NCBI GenBank assembly: GCA_016218905.1
Contig: JACRCS010000425.1
Span: forward strand, 1 to 5,708
Direction of reading: 5' to 3'
DNA: 5,708 nt
Source of the DNA: Deltaproteobacteria bacterium
GTDB taxonomy: Bacteria; Desulfobacterota_C; Deferrisomatia; Deferrisomatales; JACRMM01
Under the pieces are notes generated by a model that ran no database searches, was not told the origin of the DNA, and saw only the letters and a program-made list of their open reading frames with translations. Below are positions 1 through 5,708 of the stretch, in pieces. Numbering within the stretch: the stretch's first letter is position 1; each line of letters begins with the position of its first letter. Position numbers and translations under genes: made by a program.

Positions 1-2129
1 ACCCGGCGACCGGGACATTCGTTTACTGGCGCTCGACCGACCTCGAGAAACCGATCTCGTCCCTCACCTATCCGTTTCTCGATTCCGACGGCTCGATCTG
101 GAGCGCCGACTTCCTTCGCGGGAACATCCTGCGCTACACGCCGGACGGCTCGAAGGCCACACGATGGATCCTTCCGAACGTCTACGCTCAACCCTCGAAG
201 ATCATTCGCGGCCCCGACGGCGCGATCTGGATCTCTCTCTACGACGCCGCGCAGCTCGCACGCTTCGACCCGGCCACGGGCGAGCTCAAGACCTTCAACG
301 CCGGTCTGTTCAGCCTCCCGTTCGACATGAAGATCTACAAGGACCGGATCGCCTACACCGAGCAGCAGGACGGCCAGGTCGGAGTCTTCGATCCCCGCGG
401 CGTCCCGCCGGCGGAGACGAAGACCCTCGAGGCGACCGAGATCACGCTGACGAGCACGACGCAGACCGTGACATCGACGAAGACGAAGCTCGTGGCCACC
501 GAGCTCGACGTCACCCTCGACAGCCCCGTCGTGGTCGAAGGGTACGGCACCCCCGGCCTCGCCCGCTACCCGGCGTCCACCGGCGGAGCCTGGGCGCTCG
601 CCATCGACGAGACCCGGAAACGATTCCTCGTCGGGAGCGCCGGCGGAATCACCACGGTCCTGCCGCCGATTCCCGTATCGCCGGAAGACCAGCTCTACCC
701 CGCCGCGGCGTCGATCGGCGGAAAGAACGGGATTCGGTGGGCGACCCAGACCGTCGCCTGGAACCGCGGCACAGCCGACACGACGGGCGCGACCGTCGCC
801 GCCACCGTCAATCAGACGCTTCTGCCGACGGACTGGATTCTTGGCCTCTCGCCGACGGCGCCTCTCACCGTCGGCGCGGGCAGCATCGTCTCCCAGGACG
901 ACCCGATCGGGACGGTCATGGGCGGTACGGACACGGCGGGCGCCCTCCGGTTCACCACCGGCGCCACCACGACCAGGTTCGCGGATTTCTACTCCTGGAT
1001 CCGCGTCTACCAGACCCGCGCCGACGGCGGGACCTACGGATTCGCCCGGAACTTCGTCAAGGGAGCCCAGGGAATCGGAGCCGGAGAGACCGGGTTCGTC
1101 TTGACGCCGTCCGACGCCGGAGCCCAGCGGACGAACGCCGGCCTCTTCCTCGTCGAAGGCGGGACGGGAACCGTCTCGATCGTCGACGCCTCGGGGGCGC
1201 TCATCGGAGGCCCCTTCTCTTACGACTGGCCGGGCGGCTTCCAGGTGCAGGCCTCGACGATCTTCGACGCGTTCGGCATTCCGCCTTCTCCGTCCGCGCG
1301 CGTCGTCTACGCCGTGACGACCGGCCGAGTCCTTCCGTTCGCGATGGCCATCGACTCGGTCTCGGGCGATCCGATCGACCTGCCGTTCTTCGGCCCGAGG
1401 AGCACAGCCCTCTACCAGTGGATCCTCGGCGCCGAGAGGGGCGGAGGGACGCTCGGGGCGAGCTCCCGCACCGACCTCCAGCTTTTCAACGGGGCCGCCA
1501 CCGACTCCGCGGTGACGATCAGCTTCCACAAGGCGCACCTCAGAACGGACAACCCGCCGGCGGCTCCGGCCCCTTCCGTGATGCTCACGATCCCGGCTGG
1601 GAAAGTCGTCTCCCTGCCCGACGTGCTGAACGAGACCTTCGGCCTCGAGGGCGTGGCGGGAAGCATGGCCATCGCCTCAGAGCCGCCGGTCTTCGCCCTC
1701 GCGCGCATGACCGCCCAGGACTCCGGCGGCGGCCGCCACGGCTACAGCGTGCCTGGCCTTCTCGGCGATTCCGAGATACCGGCGGGTTCGCGGGGAGTCT
1801 TCATACAGGCCACCGACTCGGGCTGGGACGTCATCCTGTCCGAGCTTCAGGTCACGAACGCGATGGACGGTCCGGCGGAAGTGGTCATCAGGACCTTCGA
1901 TGCCGGAGGGACCGCAGTCGGAACGCCCCTCACTCTCGTCGTCGGTCCGAAGGAAGTCGTGCGGATCCCCTCCGCCTTCTACAACGTCTCGGGATTCGGG
2001 GCCCCTATCGGACGGCTCGAGGTGGTTCCGGCGGCCGGCTCGCAGCCCGTCTTCGCGACGCTCGTCCGGCAGGACCAGAAAACAGGGGACGCGGACGCCG
2101 TCGTCCCCTATGTCGTACCGTCGAGCTGA
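1..2129 (+). CDS. Secreted Vgb/NHL-type beta-propeller protein with C-terminal beta-rich repeat modules (5'-truncated)
   Basis: The gene enters from the left edge; its reading frame begins at base 3, and 708 residues are visible before the TGA at 2127-2129. Visible residues 1-133 look like virginiamycin B lyase/NHL propeller blades: DGSIWSADF near residue 29, GPDGAIWISLYD near 70, ARFDPATGELKTF near 86, and VGVFDPRG near 126. A Thr-rich linker follows (about 137-178). From about 231 to 705 I see four related beta-rich modules of about 100-120 residues. Recurring elements are an entry strand such as RTNAGLFLVEGG (376), RTDLQLFNGA (489) or LSELQVTNAM (612), and an exit strand such as LPFAMAIDSVSGD (444), PVFALARM (562) or PVFATLVRQDQKTGD (682). 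Lack of charge clusters and membrane segments, plus Thr/Gly/Ala-rich strands, suggests a cell-surface or extracellular protein; the signal peptide would lie upstream of the window. Catalytic lyase activity is not implied. The ATG at 327 is internal, because homologous propeller sequence runs upstream of it. Substrate and role are unknown. Confidence 0.88.
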   Translation, partial: PATGTFVYWRSTDLEKPISSLTYPFLDSDGSIWSADFLRGNILRYTPDGSKATRWILPNVYAQPSKIIRGPDGAIWISLYDAAQLARFDPATGELKTFNAGLFSLPFDMKIYKDRIAYTEQQDGQVGVFDPRGVPPAETKTLEATEITLTSTTQTVTSTKTKLVATELDVTLDSPVVVEGYGTPGLARYPASTGGAWALAIDETRKRFLVGSAGGITTVLPPIPVSPEDQLYPAAASIGGKNGIRWATQTVAWNRGTADTTGATVAATVNQTLLPTDWILGLSPTAPLTVGAGSIVSQDDPIGTVMGGTDTAGALRFTTGATTTRFADFYSWIRVYQTRADGGTYGFARNFVKGAQGIGAGETGFVLTPSDAGAQRTNAGLFLVEGGTGTVSIVDASGALIGGPFSYDWPGGFQVQASTIFDAFGIPPSPSARVVYAVTTGRVLPFAMAIDSVSGDPIDLPFFGPRSTALYQWILGAERGGGTLGASSRTDLQLFNGAATDSAVTISFHKAHLRTDNPPAAPAPSVMLTIPAGKVVSLPDVLNETFGLEGVAGSMAIASEPPVFALARMTAQDSGGGRHGYSVPGLLGDSEIPAGSRGVFIQATDSGWDVILSELQVTNAMDGPAEVVIRTFDAGGTAVGTPLTLVVGPKEVVRIPSAFYNVSGFGAPIGRLEVVPAAGSQPVFATLVRQDQKTGDADAVVPYVVPSS

Positions 2130-2162
2130 GCTCTCGGTCCCCCTCCGCGCCCGGTCGTCTTC

Positions 2163-2190
2163 GAGCCCCCTCCATCCGAGGGGGCTTTTT
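2163..2190 (+). terminator. Rho-independent terminator of the propeller gene
   Basis: A perfect 9-bp stem, AGCCCCCTC (2164-2172) with GAGGGGGCT (2178-2186), encloses the 5-base loop CATCC and runs into a T tract at 2186-2190. It begins 34 bases after the stop codon at 2129. The T tract lies only on the plus-strand side, so it should act on the propeller gene. Read from the convergent minus-strand gene, the hairpin is preceded by A's and followed by no T run, so it is a poor terminator in that direction. Confidence 0.9.
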
Positions 2191-2224
2191 CGCGATCGCG
2201 GACGAAGGACGGACGGGGACCGGG

Positions 2225-3937
2225 CTATCGGGAGGCCGCTGGGACCGGGCCCTGTGCTGTCGGCTGGCGCGAGGGCGGAGCCCAGATCGTCTCCGGGGCG
2301 ACGATCCAGTTCCGGTCCGTCTCCGGCGAGATCGTCCCGGCCTTGCGCAGCCTCTCGACGAGGAGCTCGCGGATCTCGTCGTTGTAGGTCCGGAGCACCT
2401 TCGTTCCCTTCAGGGCCGTGTACCCGCCCGCGCCCTGGGCCCGATAGCTGTTGACGGCGAGGCTGAAGCAGTCCCCTTCCTTCACGTCCCGCCCCTTGAA
2501 CCGAAGCTCCTTCACCCGGCTGCCGACCGGGGCGGTCGGGTCGATCCGGTAGGACGCTCCCTGCAGGACGTCGAAGTTGTAGGGCGTCATCCCGGCCTGC
2601 GGCGTGACGATGAGTCGGCCATCCCGCCACTCGGCCGACCCATAGTAGGTCGCCGCCTGCTCGAGGACGCCCTTGAGCCTCACACCGTCCACCTCGACGA
2701 CGACGAGCTGGTTCTCATAGGGGTAGAGGGCGTAGACCTGCCGCACCGTGATCGGTCCCGCCTCCCAACCGTCGAAGCGGAACGGGAGAAGCGACGTCAG
2801 CGACAGGTCCGCGCCCGTGACGGCGAGCTGGGTCTCGTTGACCAGATCGAGAAGCGCCGTGTCCTCGAGACGCGCGCGCCCTCCCGGGAATGGCCCGGAC
2901 GCGGTCGCGAGAGTCTCATTCAGGTAGGAGAGCGCCCGATCGTGCGGCGCTTTCGCGATCGCGGCGATCTCGGGGTCGATGGCGACGGAGTCGTCGGACG
3001 GGAGGAGGGTTCCGCTCGCCTCGACGACCGTCGCCCGGCCCTCCCCTCGCTCGACGACGAGGTCGACGCGGGCGAGCACCTCTCCCCACCGCCCGGGCTG
3101 GACGACGGGCACGCCGTGGACGCGTGTCAGAGCGAGCCTGCGGTGTGTGTGGCCCGTCAGGATCAGGTCGATTCCCGGCACTTCGCGCGCGAGGGCGACG
3201 ACCCGGTTCTCGTGCGCGGTCCCGTTCGGCTCGCCCGTCTCCGGGTCGGCCTCGAGGCCGCTGTGAAACAGGACGACGACGACGTCGCACCCCTTCTCTT
3301 TCCGAAGGAAGGGAACGAGGCGCCTTGCCGTCTCGACCGGATCCTCCCACGTGAGCCCGGGCCGGTTCTGGGCGGGCTCCCAGCCCGGGATGTTCGGCGT
3401 CGTCAGGCCCAAGACGCCGACGCGGACGCCACCGAGCTCCTTGACGAGGACCTCCGGGAAGGCGGCGCTGCCGTCGGCGGCGCGGCGCGTGTTCGCCGAG
3501 AGCCACGGGAAGGCGGAGTCCTTCTGCACGCGGCGCAGGACGTCCATCCCGAAGTTGAACTCGTGGTTTCCCACGGCCATGGCGTCGTAACCGATGGACT
3601 TCATCGCGGACGCCATGAAGTGAAGGCCGCCGGTGGGGCGGCGCGCCTCGAGCCAGCCAGCGGGAGCCCCCTGGATCGTGTCGCCCCCGTCGAGGAGGAG
3701 AACGTTCGGCGCCGTCTTCCGGATCTGCCGGATCCGCGTCGCGGCCCGGCCGAGCCCCCACGCCCCCTCCGCTCCACGCGCGTAGTCCCAGGGGAGGAGG
3801 TTCGCGTGGAGGTCCGAGGTCTGGAGGATCGTGAGCGCGACGCGATCGGCGGCGAAGGCCGGGGCGGCGAGGACGAGACAGAGGAGGGCGGCGGGGAATC
3901 GCGGAGGAGTCACGCGCGGCGCAGTCTTCCATCGCAC
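2225..3937 (-). CDS. Secreted 5'-nucleotidase-superfamily phosphohydrolase, CpdB-like (2',3'-cyclic nucleotide phosphodiesterase/3'-nucleotidase type)
   Basis: The product is 570 aa from a GTG at 3937, close to the length of UshA (about 550). An in-frame GTG at 3913 would give 562 aa; no ATG fits either start, and neither has a good Shine-Dalgarno. The N-terminus is a signal peptide: basic residues, a hydrophobic core LLCLVLAAP (18-26), and a likely cleavage after AFA (27-29). The calcineurin-like metallophosphatase domain (about 33-300) has all dimetal motifs: TSDLH (Asp42, His44), DGGD (Asp86), GNHE (Asn124, His125), LFHSG (His225) and TGHTH (His263, His265). The C-terminal nucleotide-binding domain (about 340-545) contains [16 protein letters not shown] (394-409), YNFD (453-456) and [11 protein letters not shown] (496-506). 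GNHEFN in place of GNHEFD, a PF segment where 5'-nucleotidases often have NAGG, and YNFD resemble CpdB/YfkN more than UshA. The expected location is periplasmic or surface, hydrolysing nucleotides to nucleosides and phosphate. Family is certain; exact substrate is inferred. Confidence 0.9.
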   Translation of the reverse strand: MRWKTAPRVTPPRFPAALLCLVLAAPAFAADRVALTILQTSDLHANLLPWDYARGAEGAWGLGRAATRIRQIRKTAPNVLLLDGGDTIQGAPAGWLEARRPTGGLHFMASAMKSIGYDAMAVGNHEFNFGMDVLRRVQKDSAFPWLSANTRRAADGSAAFPEVLVKELGGVRVGVLGLTTPNIPGWEPAQNRPGLTWEDPVETARRLVPFLRKEKGCDVVVVLFHSGLEADPETGEPNGTAHENRVVALAREVPGIDLILTGHTHRRLALTRVHGVPVVQPGRWGEVLARVDLVVERGEGRATVVEASGTLLPSDDSVAIDPEIAAIAKAPHDRALSYLNETLATASGPFPGGRARLEDTALLDLVNETQLAVTGADLSLTSLLPFRFDGWEAGPITVRQVYALYPYENQLVVVEVDGVRLKGVLEQAATYYGSAEWRDGRLIVTPQAGMTPYNFDVLQGASYRIDPTAPVGSRVKELRFKGRDVKEGDCFSLAVNSYRAQGAGGYTALKGTKVLRTYNDEIRELLVERLRKAGTISPETDRNWIVAPETIWAPPSRQPTAQGPVPAASR

Positions 3938-3991
3938 CGGCCCGGAATCAAGGCGGCAGCGGTCGCCTCGCGGCGGTATCCTCCGCCGGCC
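3938..3991. promoter_or_regulatory. Short divergent intergenic region with palindrome upstream of nth
   Basis: Only 54 bp (78 if the nucleotidase starts at 3913) separate two divergent start codons, so promoters for both genes must lie here or inside the opposite gene. A perfect inverted repeat, CGGCGG (3971-3976) and CCGCCG (3983-3988), encloses TATCCT (3977-3982) and ends three bases before the nth ATG. TATCCT is a plausible -10 hexamer whose start site would fall about at the ATG, which would make nth leaderless; no -35 is evident. No Shine-Dalgarno precedes nth. The promoter reading is inference; the palindrome is directly visible. Confidence 0.4.
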
Positions 3992-4765
3992 ATGACCGCC
4001 CGTATCACGGCGCGTCCCGCGCCCGCTACCGAACTCCTCGCCCGCCTGCGCGAGGCCTATCCCGGGGCCGACTGCTCGCTCGAGCACGCCGACGCGTGTC
4101 AGCTCCTCGTCTCGACGATCCTCTCGGCGCAGTGCACCGACGCGCGGGTAAACGCCGTCACCCCGGCGCTCTTCCACCGGTTTCCGGACGCCGCCGCGAT
4201 GGCCGGGGCCGGCACCGAGCTGGAAGAGCTGATCCGATCCACCGGCTTCTTCAATGCCAAGGCGAAGTCGATCCGGGGTGCCTGCCGTGCGATCGTCGAC
4301 CAGCACGGGGGCCTCGTCCCTGGAACGATGGAAGGTCTCCACGCCCTTCCGGGCGTCGGGCGGAAGACCGCGAACGTCGTCCTCGGAACTGTCTGGGGCA
4401 ATCCGGACGGCGTCGTCGTCGACACGCACGTCGGCCGCCTGGCCCGCCGGCTCGGCTGGTCTTGCCACGCCGACCCGGTGAAAGTCGAGAACGATCTCAA
4501 CGCTCTCCTTCCGCGTTCGACCTGGGTCTTCGTCGGTCACGCCCTCATCCTTCACGGCCGGCGCGTCTGCTCGTCGCGCTCGCCTCGCTGTGGCTCCTGC
4601 CCCGTCTCCGATCTCTGCCCGAAGGTCGGGGTGGTCTCTACCGCCCCAGCTCCGCTACGGCCCGCGGCCCGCGCCGATTGGGCGACGCCACGGAAAAGGA
4701 GCCCGAAAGAACCGAAGACCCCGGCCCGGAACTCCCGGGCGACGACCGGAAGGAGGGGACGATGA
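3992..4765 (+). CDS. nth: Endonuclease III (DNA glycosylase/AP lyase) with basic C-terminal tail
   Basis: The product is 257 aa. It removes oxidised pyrimidines such as thymine glycol in base excision repair and cuts the resulting abasic site. Visible features are LSAQCTD (44-50), the helix-hairpin-helix [10 protein letters not shown] (119-128) with catalytic Lys125, and [16 protein letters not shown] (141-156) with catalytic Asp144. An intact [4Fe-4S] loop has the spacing Cx6Cx2Cx5C (Cys193, 200, 203, 209). The conserved core ends near residue 213, matching E. coli Nth (211 aa). Residues 214-257 form an extra Pro/Ala-rich tail with 12 Lys/Arg and only two acidic residues, probably disordered. 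Tail codons include CTA, AGG and CGA, unusual beside the GC-ending codons of the core. The ATG at 3992 is chosen because it places the conserved first helix at the usual distance; no Shine-Dalgarno is present. The stop overlaps the tdk start (ATGA), implying a coupled nth-tdk operon. Confidence 0.96.
   Translation: MTARITARPAPATELLARLREAYPGADCSLEHADACQLLVSTILSAQCTDARVNAVTPALFHRFPDAAAMAGAGTELEELIRSTGFFNAKAKSIRGACRAIVDQHGGLVPGTMEGLHALPGVGRKTANVVLGTVWGNPDGVVVDTHVGRLARRLGWSCHADPVKVENDLNALLPRSTWVFVGHALILHGRRVCSSRSPRCGSCPVSDLCPKVGVVSTAPAPLRPAARADWATPRKRSPKEPKTPARNSRATTGRRGR
4751..4756 (+). promoter_or_regulatory. Ribosome binding site of tdk inside the nth coding region
   Basis: AGGAGG lies five bases before the tdk ATG at 4762, is extended by further purines on both sides, and is the strongest Shine-Dalgarno in the window. 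It is encoded by the last nth codons (Arg-Arg-Gly). It fixes the tdk start at 4762 and, with the ATGA overlap, allows both independent initiation and translational coupling. Confidence 0.85.
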
Positions 4766-5358
4766 CGCTTCCCGGCAGCGGCTCGATCGAGGTCATCTGC
4801 GGATCGATGTTCTCGGGGAAGTCGGAGGAGCTGATCCGCCGCGTCACCCGCGCGAAGATCGCCCGCCGCCGCGTCCAGGTCTTCAAGCCGAAGCTCGACG
4901 ACCGCTTTTCCGAGGTGGAGGTCGTCTCCCACACCGGGATGCGGCTGACGGCGCTCGCAGTGGCGACCTCGGCCGAGGTCCTCGCGCGTACCGACGACCG
5001 CACCGAGGTCGTCGGGATCGACGAGGCCCAATTCTTCGACGCCGGAATCGTCGAAGTCGCCAGCCGCCTCGCCGACCTCGGCAAGCGGGTCGTCGTCGCC
5101 GGCCTCGACCAGGACTACCTGGGCCGGCCCTTCGACCCGATGCCAACCCTCATGGCCCTCGCCGAAGAGGTCGTGAAGACAAGGGCGATCTGCGTCCTCT
5201 GTGGCGGCCCCGCGAGCCGGACCCAGCGGCTCGTCGCTTCGACGGAGCGGGTCGTCGTCGGCGCCGCGGGACTCTACGAGGCACGTTGCCGGCGGTGCTT
5301 CGATCCAGGCGTTCCGGAAGTGGACGGGAACCTCCCATTCCCTGAAGAAGAGCCCTGA
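4762..5358 (+). CDS. tdk: Thymidine kinase, TK1-like (type II)
   Basis: The product is 198 aa, a normal length for bacterial TK1-type enzymes. It phosphorylates thymidine (and deoxyuridine) with ATP to dTMP (dUMP) in cytosolic pyrimidine salvage. The P-loop GSMFSGKS is at 14-21 and the Walker B-like IDEAQFF at 86-92, with Glu88 as the expected catalytic base. [11 protein letters not shown] (114-124) is the conserved segment after the core strand. The structural zinc site is CVLC (Cys144, 147) plus CRRC (Cys176, 179). The lasso region ends in YEARC with Tyr172, the usual base-contacting Tyr. Many homologues have an Asp or Glu two residues before that Tyr; here it is Gly170, a mild oddity. Start choice rests on AGGAGG five bases upstream and on the P-loop position. 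The gene follows nth with a 4-base overlap. No clear terminator is visible after the TGA at 5356-5358. Confidence 0.97.
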   Translation: MTLPGSGSIEVICGSMFSGKSEELIRRVTRAKIARRRVQVFKPKLDDRFSEVEVVSHTGMRLTALAVATSAEVLARTDDRTEVVGIDEAQFFDAGIVEVASRLADLGKRVVVAGLDQDYLGRPFDPMPTLMALAEEVVKTRAICVLCGGPASRTQRLVASTERVVVGAAGLYEARCRRCFDPGVPEVDGNLPFPEEEP

Positions 5359-5449
5359 ACGGCGCAGAAGACGTTCCATCGGCGTGGCTTACCGGCTTTC
5401 CCAGCAACACTGTGCAAAAGCCTGTGAATTCACCTGTCAAATTCCTCGC

Positions 5450-5570
5450 GAAGCCGCATGGTGAGCGGTCTGAGCACGGAATGCACTCCGGAAGGTGCAA
5501 TACAGGCAAGTCATTCCATGGCAACCACTTGACACATTTCGAAACCTGTGAGGATGGCGTGAAGCCGCAT
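5450..5570 (+). repeat. Direct repeat GAAGCCGCAT with extended similarity
   Basis: GAAGCCGCAT is exact at 5450-5459 and 5561-5570, 111 bases apart. Similarity continues rightward as GGTGAGC-GGTC in the first copy and TCCGAGCCGGTC in the second, giving roughly 22-24 imperfect bases. A CCTGTG word lies about 11-24 bases to the left of each copy, suggesting a duplicated unit. Confidence 0.45.
5457..5520. repeat. Nested inverted repeats, possible RNA hairpin
   Basis: Three inverted pairs share one centre region: CATGG (5457-5461) with CCATG (5516-5520), GGAATG (5478-5483) with CATTCC (5512-5517), and TGCAC (5482-5486) with GTGCA (5495-5499) around an 8-base loop. Arms overlap by two bases in places, so they cannot all form at full length together. 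A second CATTCC at 5568-5573 could compete for GGAATG. Confidence 0.35.
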
Positions 5571-5672
5571 TCCGAGCCGGTCGAAACGAATTACACAGGC
5601 GGGGGTCGCTTCTGGCAGCGGATTTTCCCGTGTTGAAGGACTCCGAGGGGCCGGATTCGCGAGGCCCGCGCC

Positions 5673-5707
5673 GCGTCCGGACACCCCGGGGAGGGACGTC
5701 CGGACGC
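5673..5707. repeat. Perfect 10-bp inverted repeat at right edge
   Basis: GCGTCCGGAC (5673-5682) and GTCCGGACGC (5698-5707) are exact reverse complements separated by 15 bases that contain the palindrome CCCCGGGG (5684-5691). Each arm also contains the self-palindrome GTCCGGAC, the two copies being 23 bp apart, about two helical turns. It could be a hairpin (a T tract after it would lie outside the window) or a two-site operator for a gene to the right. Confidence 0.6.
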
Positions 5708-5708
5708 A

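Larger units (their letters stand above)
5421..5599. repeat. Cluster of CCTGT/ACAGG words including the GTGAATTCAC palindrome
   Basis: CCTGT occurs at 5421-5425, 5433-5437 and 5545-5549, and its complement ACAGG at 5502-5506 and 5595-5599. Three of the five are the longer CCTGTG/CACAGG. The first two are 12 bases apart in an imperfect tandem (CCTGTGAATTCA, CCTGTCAAATTC), and the first overlaps the perfect 10-bp palindrome GTGAATTCAC at 5424-5433. The pattern resembles a multi-site operator, but no known regulator is recognised. Confidence 0.4.
5359..5708. other. Lower-GC, repeat-rich region with no convincing gene
   Basis: This stretch carries no gene I can support. Bases 5401-5640 are about 55% G+C against about 65-68% in sampled coding lines. 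The one sizeable reading frame (5412-5636, GTG start, 74 aa) lacks a ribosome-binding site, conserved motifs or GC-rich third positions and is probably fortuitous. The stretch holds repeated CCTGT/ACAGG words, a GTGAATTCAC palindrome, a 10-bp direct repeat, nested inverted repeats, two TTGACA hexamers in opposite orientation (5529-5534 plus, 5435-5440 minus) without matching -10 boxes, and a GC-rich inverted repeat at the far right. It may be the regulatory region of a gene beyond the window, or contain a structured RNA; neither is shown. Confidence 0.6.

Noticed and set aside
3273..3284. Short ACG trinucleotide run
   Set aside because: It encodes the Val-Val-Val-Val strand before the metal-binding LFHSG motif and needs no other explanation.
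2916..3932. Minus-strand 338-codon frame with an ATG at 3932
   Set aside because: It is out of frame with the metallophosphoesterase motifs and is an Arg/Pro-rich shadow of the real gene.
3938..4555. Extended N-terminus of the nucleotidase up to 4555 on the minus strand
   Set aside because: This part is antisense to nth, has no domain features, and would bury the obvious signal peptide about 214 residues inside the protein.
4096..4761. Upstream extension of tdk in the same frame
   Set aside because: The upstream translation is Arg/Pro-rich and overlaps nth; the P-loop at residue 14 and the AGGAGG site fix the start at 4762.
164..4765. A single stop-free plus-strand frame of 1533 codons ending with nth
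   Set aside because: It crosses the propeller gene in another frame and the nucleotidase gene antisense; the residues before nth are Arg/Pro/Gly-rich low-complexity translation typical of shadow frames in GC-rich DNA. Only 3992-4765 shows family motifs.
5529..5558. Sigma-70 promoter from TTGACA at 5529
   Set aside because: No acceptable -10 hexamer lies at 16-19 bases downstream; the same holds for the minus-strand TTGACA at 5435-5440.
5412..5636. Small 74-aa protein from a GTG
   Set aside because: No ribosome-binding site, no recognisable motif, odd Cys/His-rich composition, and no GC-rich third-position bias.
5684..5708. Resemblance of GGGGAGGGACGTCCGGAC to the conserved start of RNase P RNA (GGAGGAAAGTCCGG)
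   Set aside because: The near-invariant AAA of the GAGGAAAGTCC element is not kept (GGGACGTCC here), and the perfect inverted repeat explains the match. An Rfam covariance search on sequence extended past 5708 would settle it.

Overview
The window is high-GC bacterial chromosome. Sampled coding lines are about 65-68% G+C, and the non-coding right end is about 55%. It holds four protein genes and no mobile element, CRISPR array, tRNA or rRNA that I can recognise. The lineage is not decidable from these genes. A Vgb-type propeller followed by repeated beta-rich modules, in a GC-rich genome with GTG starts and weak Shine-Dalgarno use, fits Acidobacteriota best; this is inference.

Layout, left to right. 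(1) Positions 1-2129, plus strand: the 3' part of a large, probably secreted protein. It has Vgb/NHL-type propeller blades, then a Thr-rich linker, then about four related beta-rich modules. It is followed by a clear intrinsic terminator at 2163-2190. (2) Positions 2225-3937, minus strand: a convergent gene for a secreted two-domain metallophosphoesterase of the 5'-nucleotidase/UshA/CpdB superfamily, with complete metal-binding motifs and CpdB-like signatures. (3) Positions 3938-3991: a 54-bp divergent gap with a perfect 6-bp inverted repeat next to the nth start. (4) Positions 3992-4765 and 4762-5358, plus strand: nth (endonuclease III) and tdk (thymidine kinase). They overlap by ATGA, and the tdk ribosome-binding site lies inside the last nth codons. 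(5) Positions 5359-5708: a lower-GC stretch without a convincing gene, rich in short direct and inverted repeats and ending in a perfect 10-bp inverted repeat.

Three of the four genes share a nucleotide and DNA theme. A secreted phosphohydrolase could release nucleosides from extracellular nucleotides, Tdk traps thymidine as dTMP, and Nth removes oxidised pyrimidines from DNA. Tight coupling of nth and tdk is visible in the sequence; a functional link to the divergent nucleotidase is inference. I found no clear evidence of a wholly new system. The least explained part is the repeat-rich right end, followed by the basic C-terminal tail of Nth and the module architecture of the first protein.
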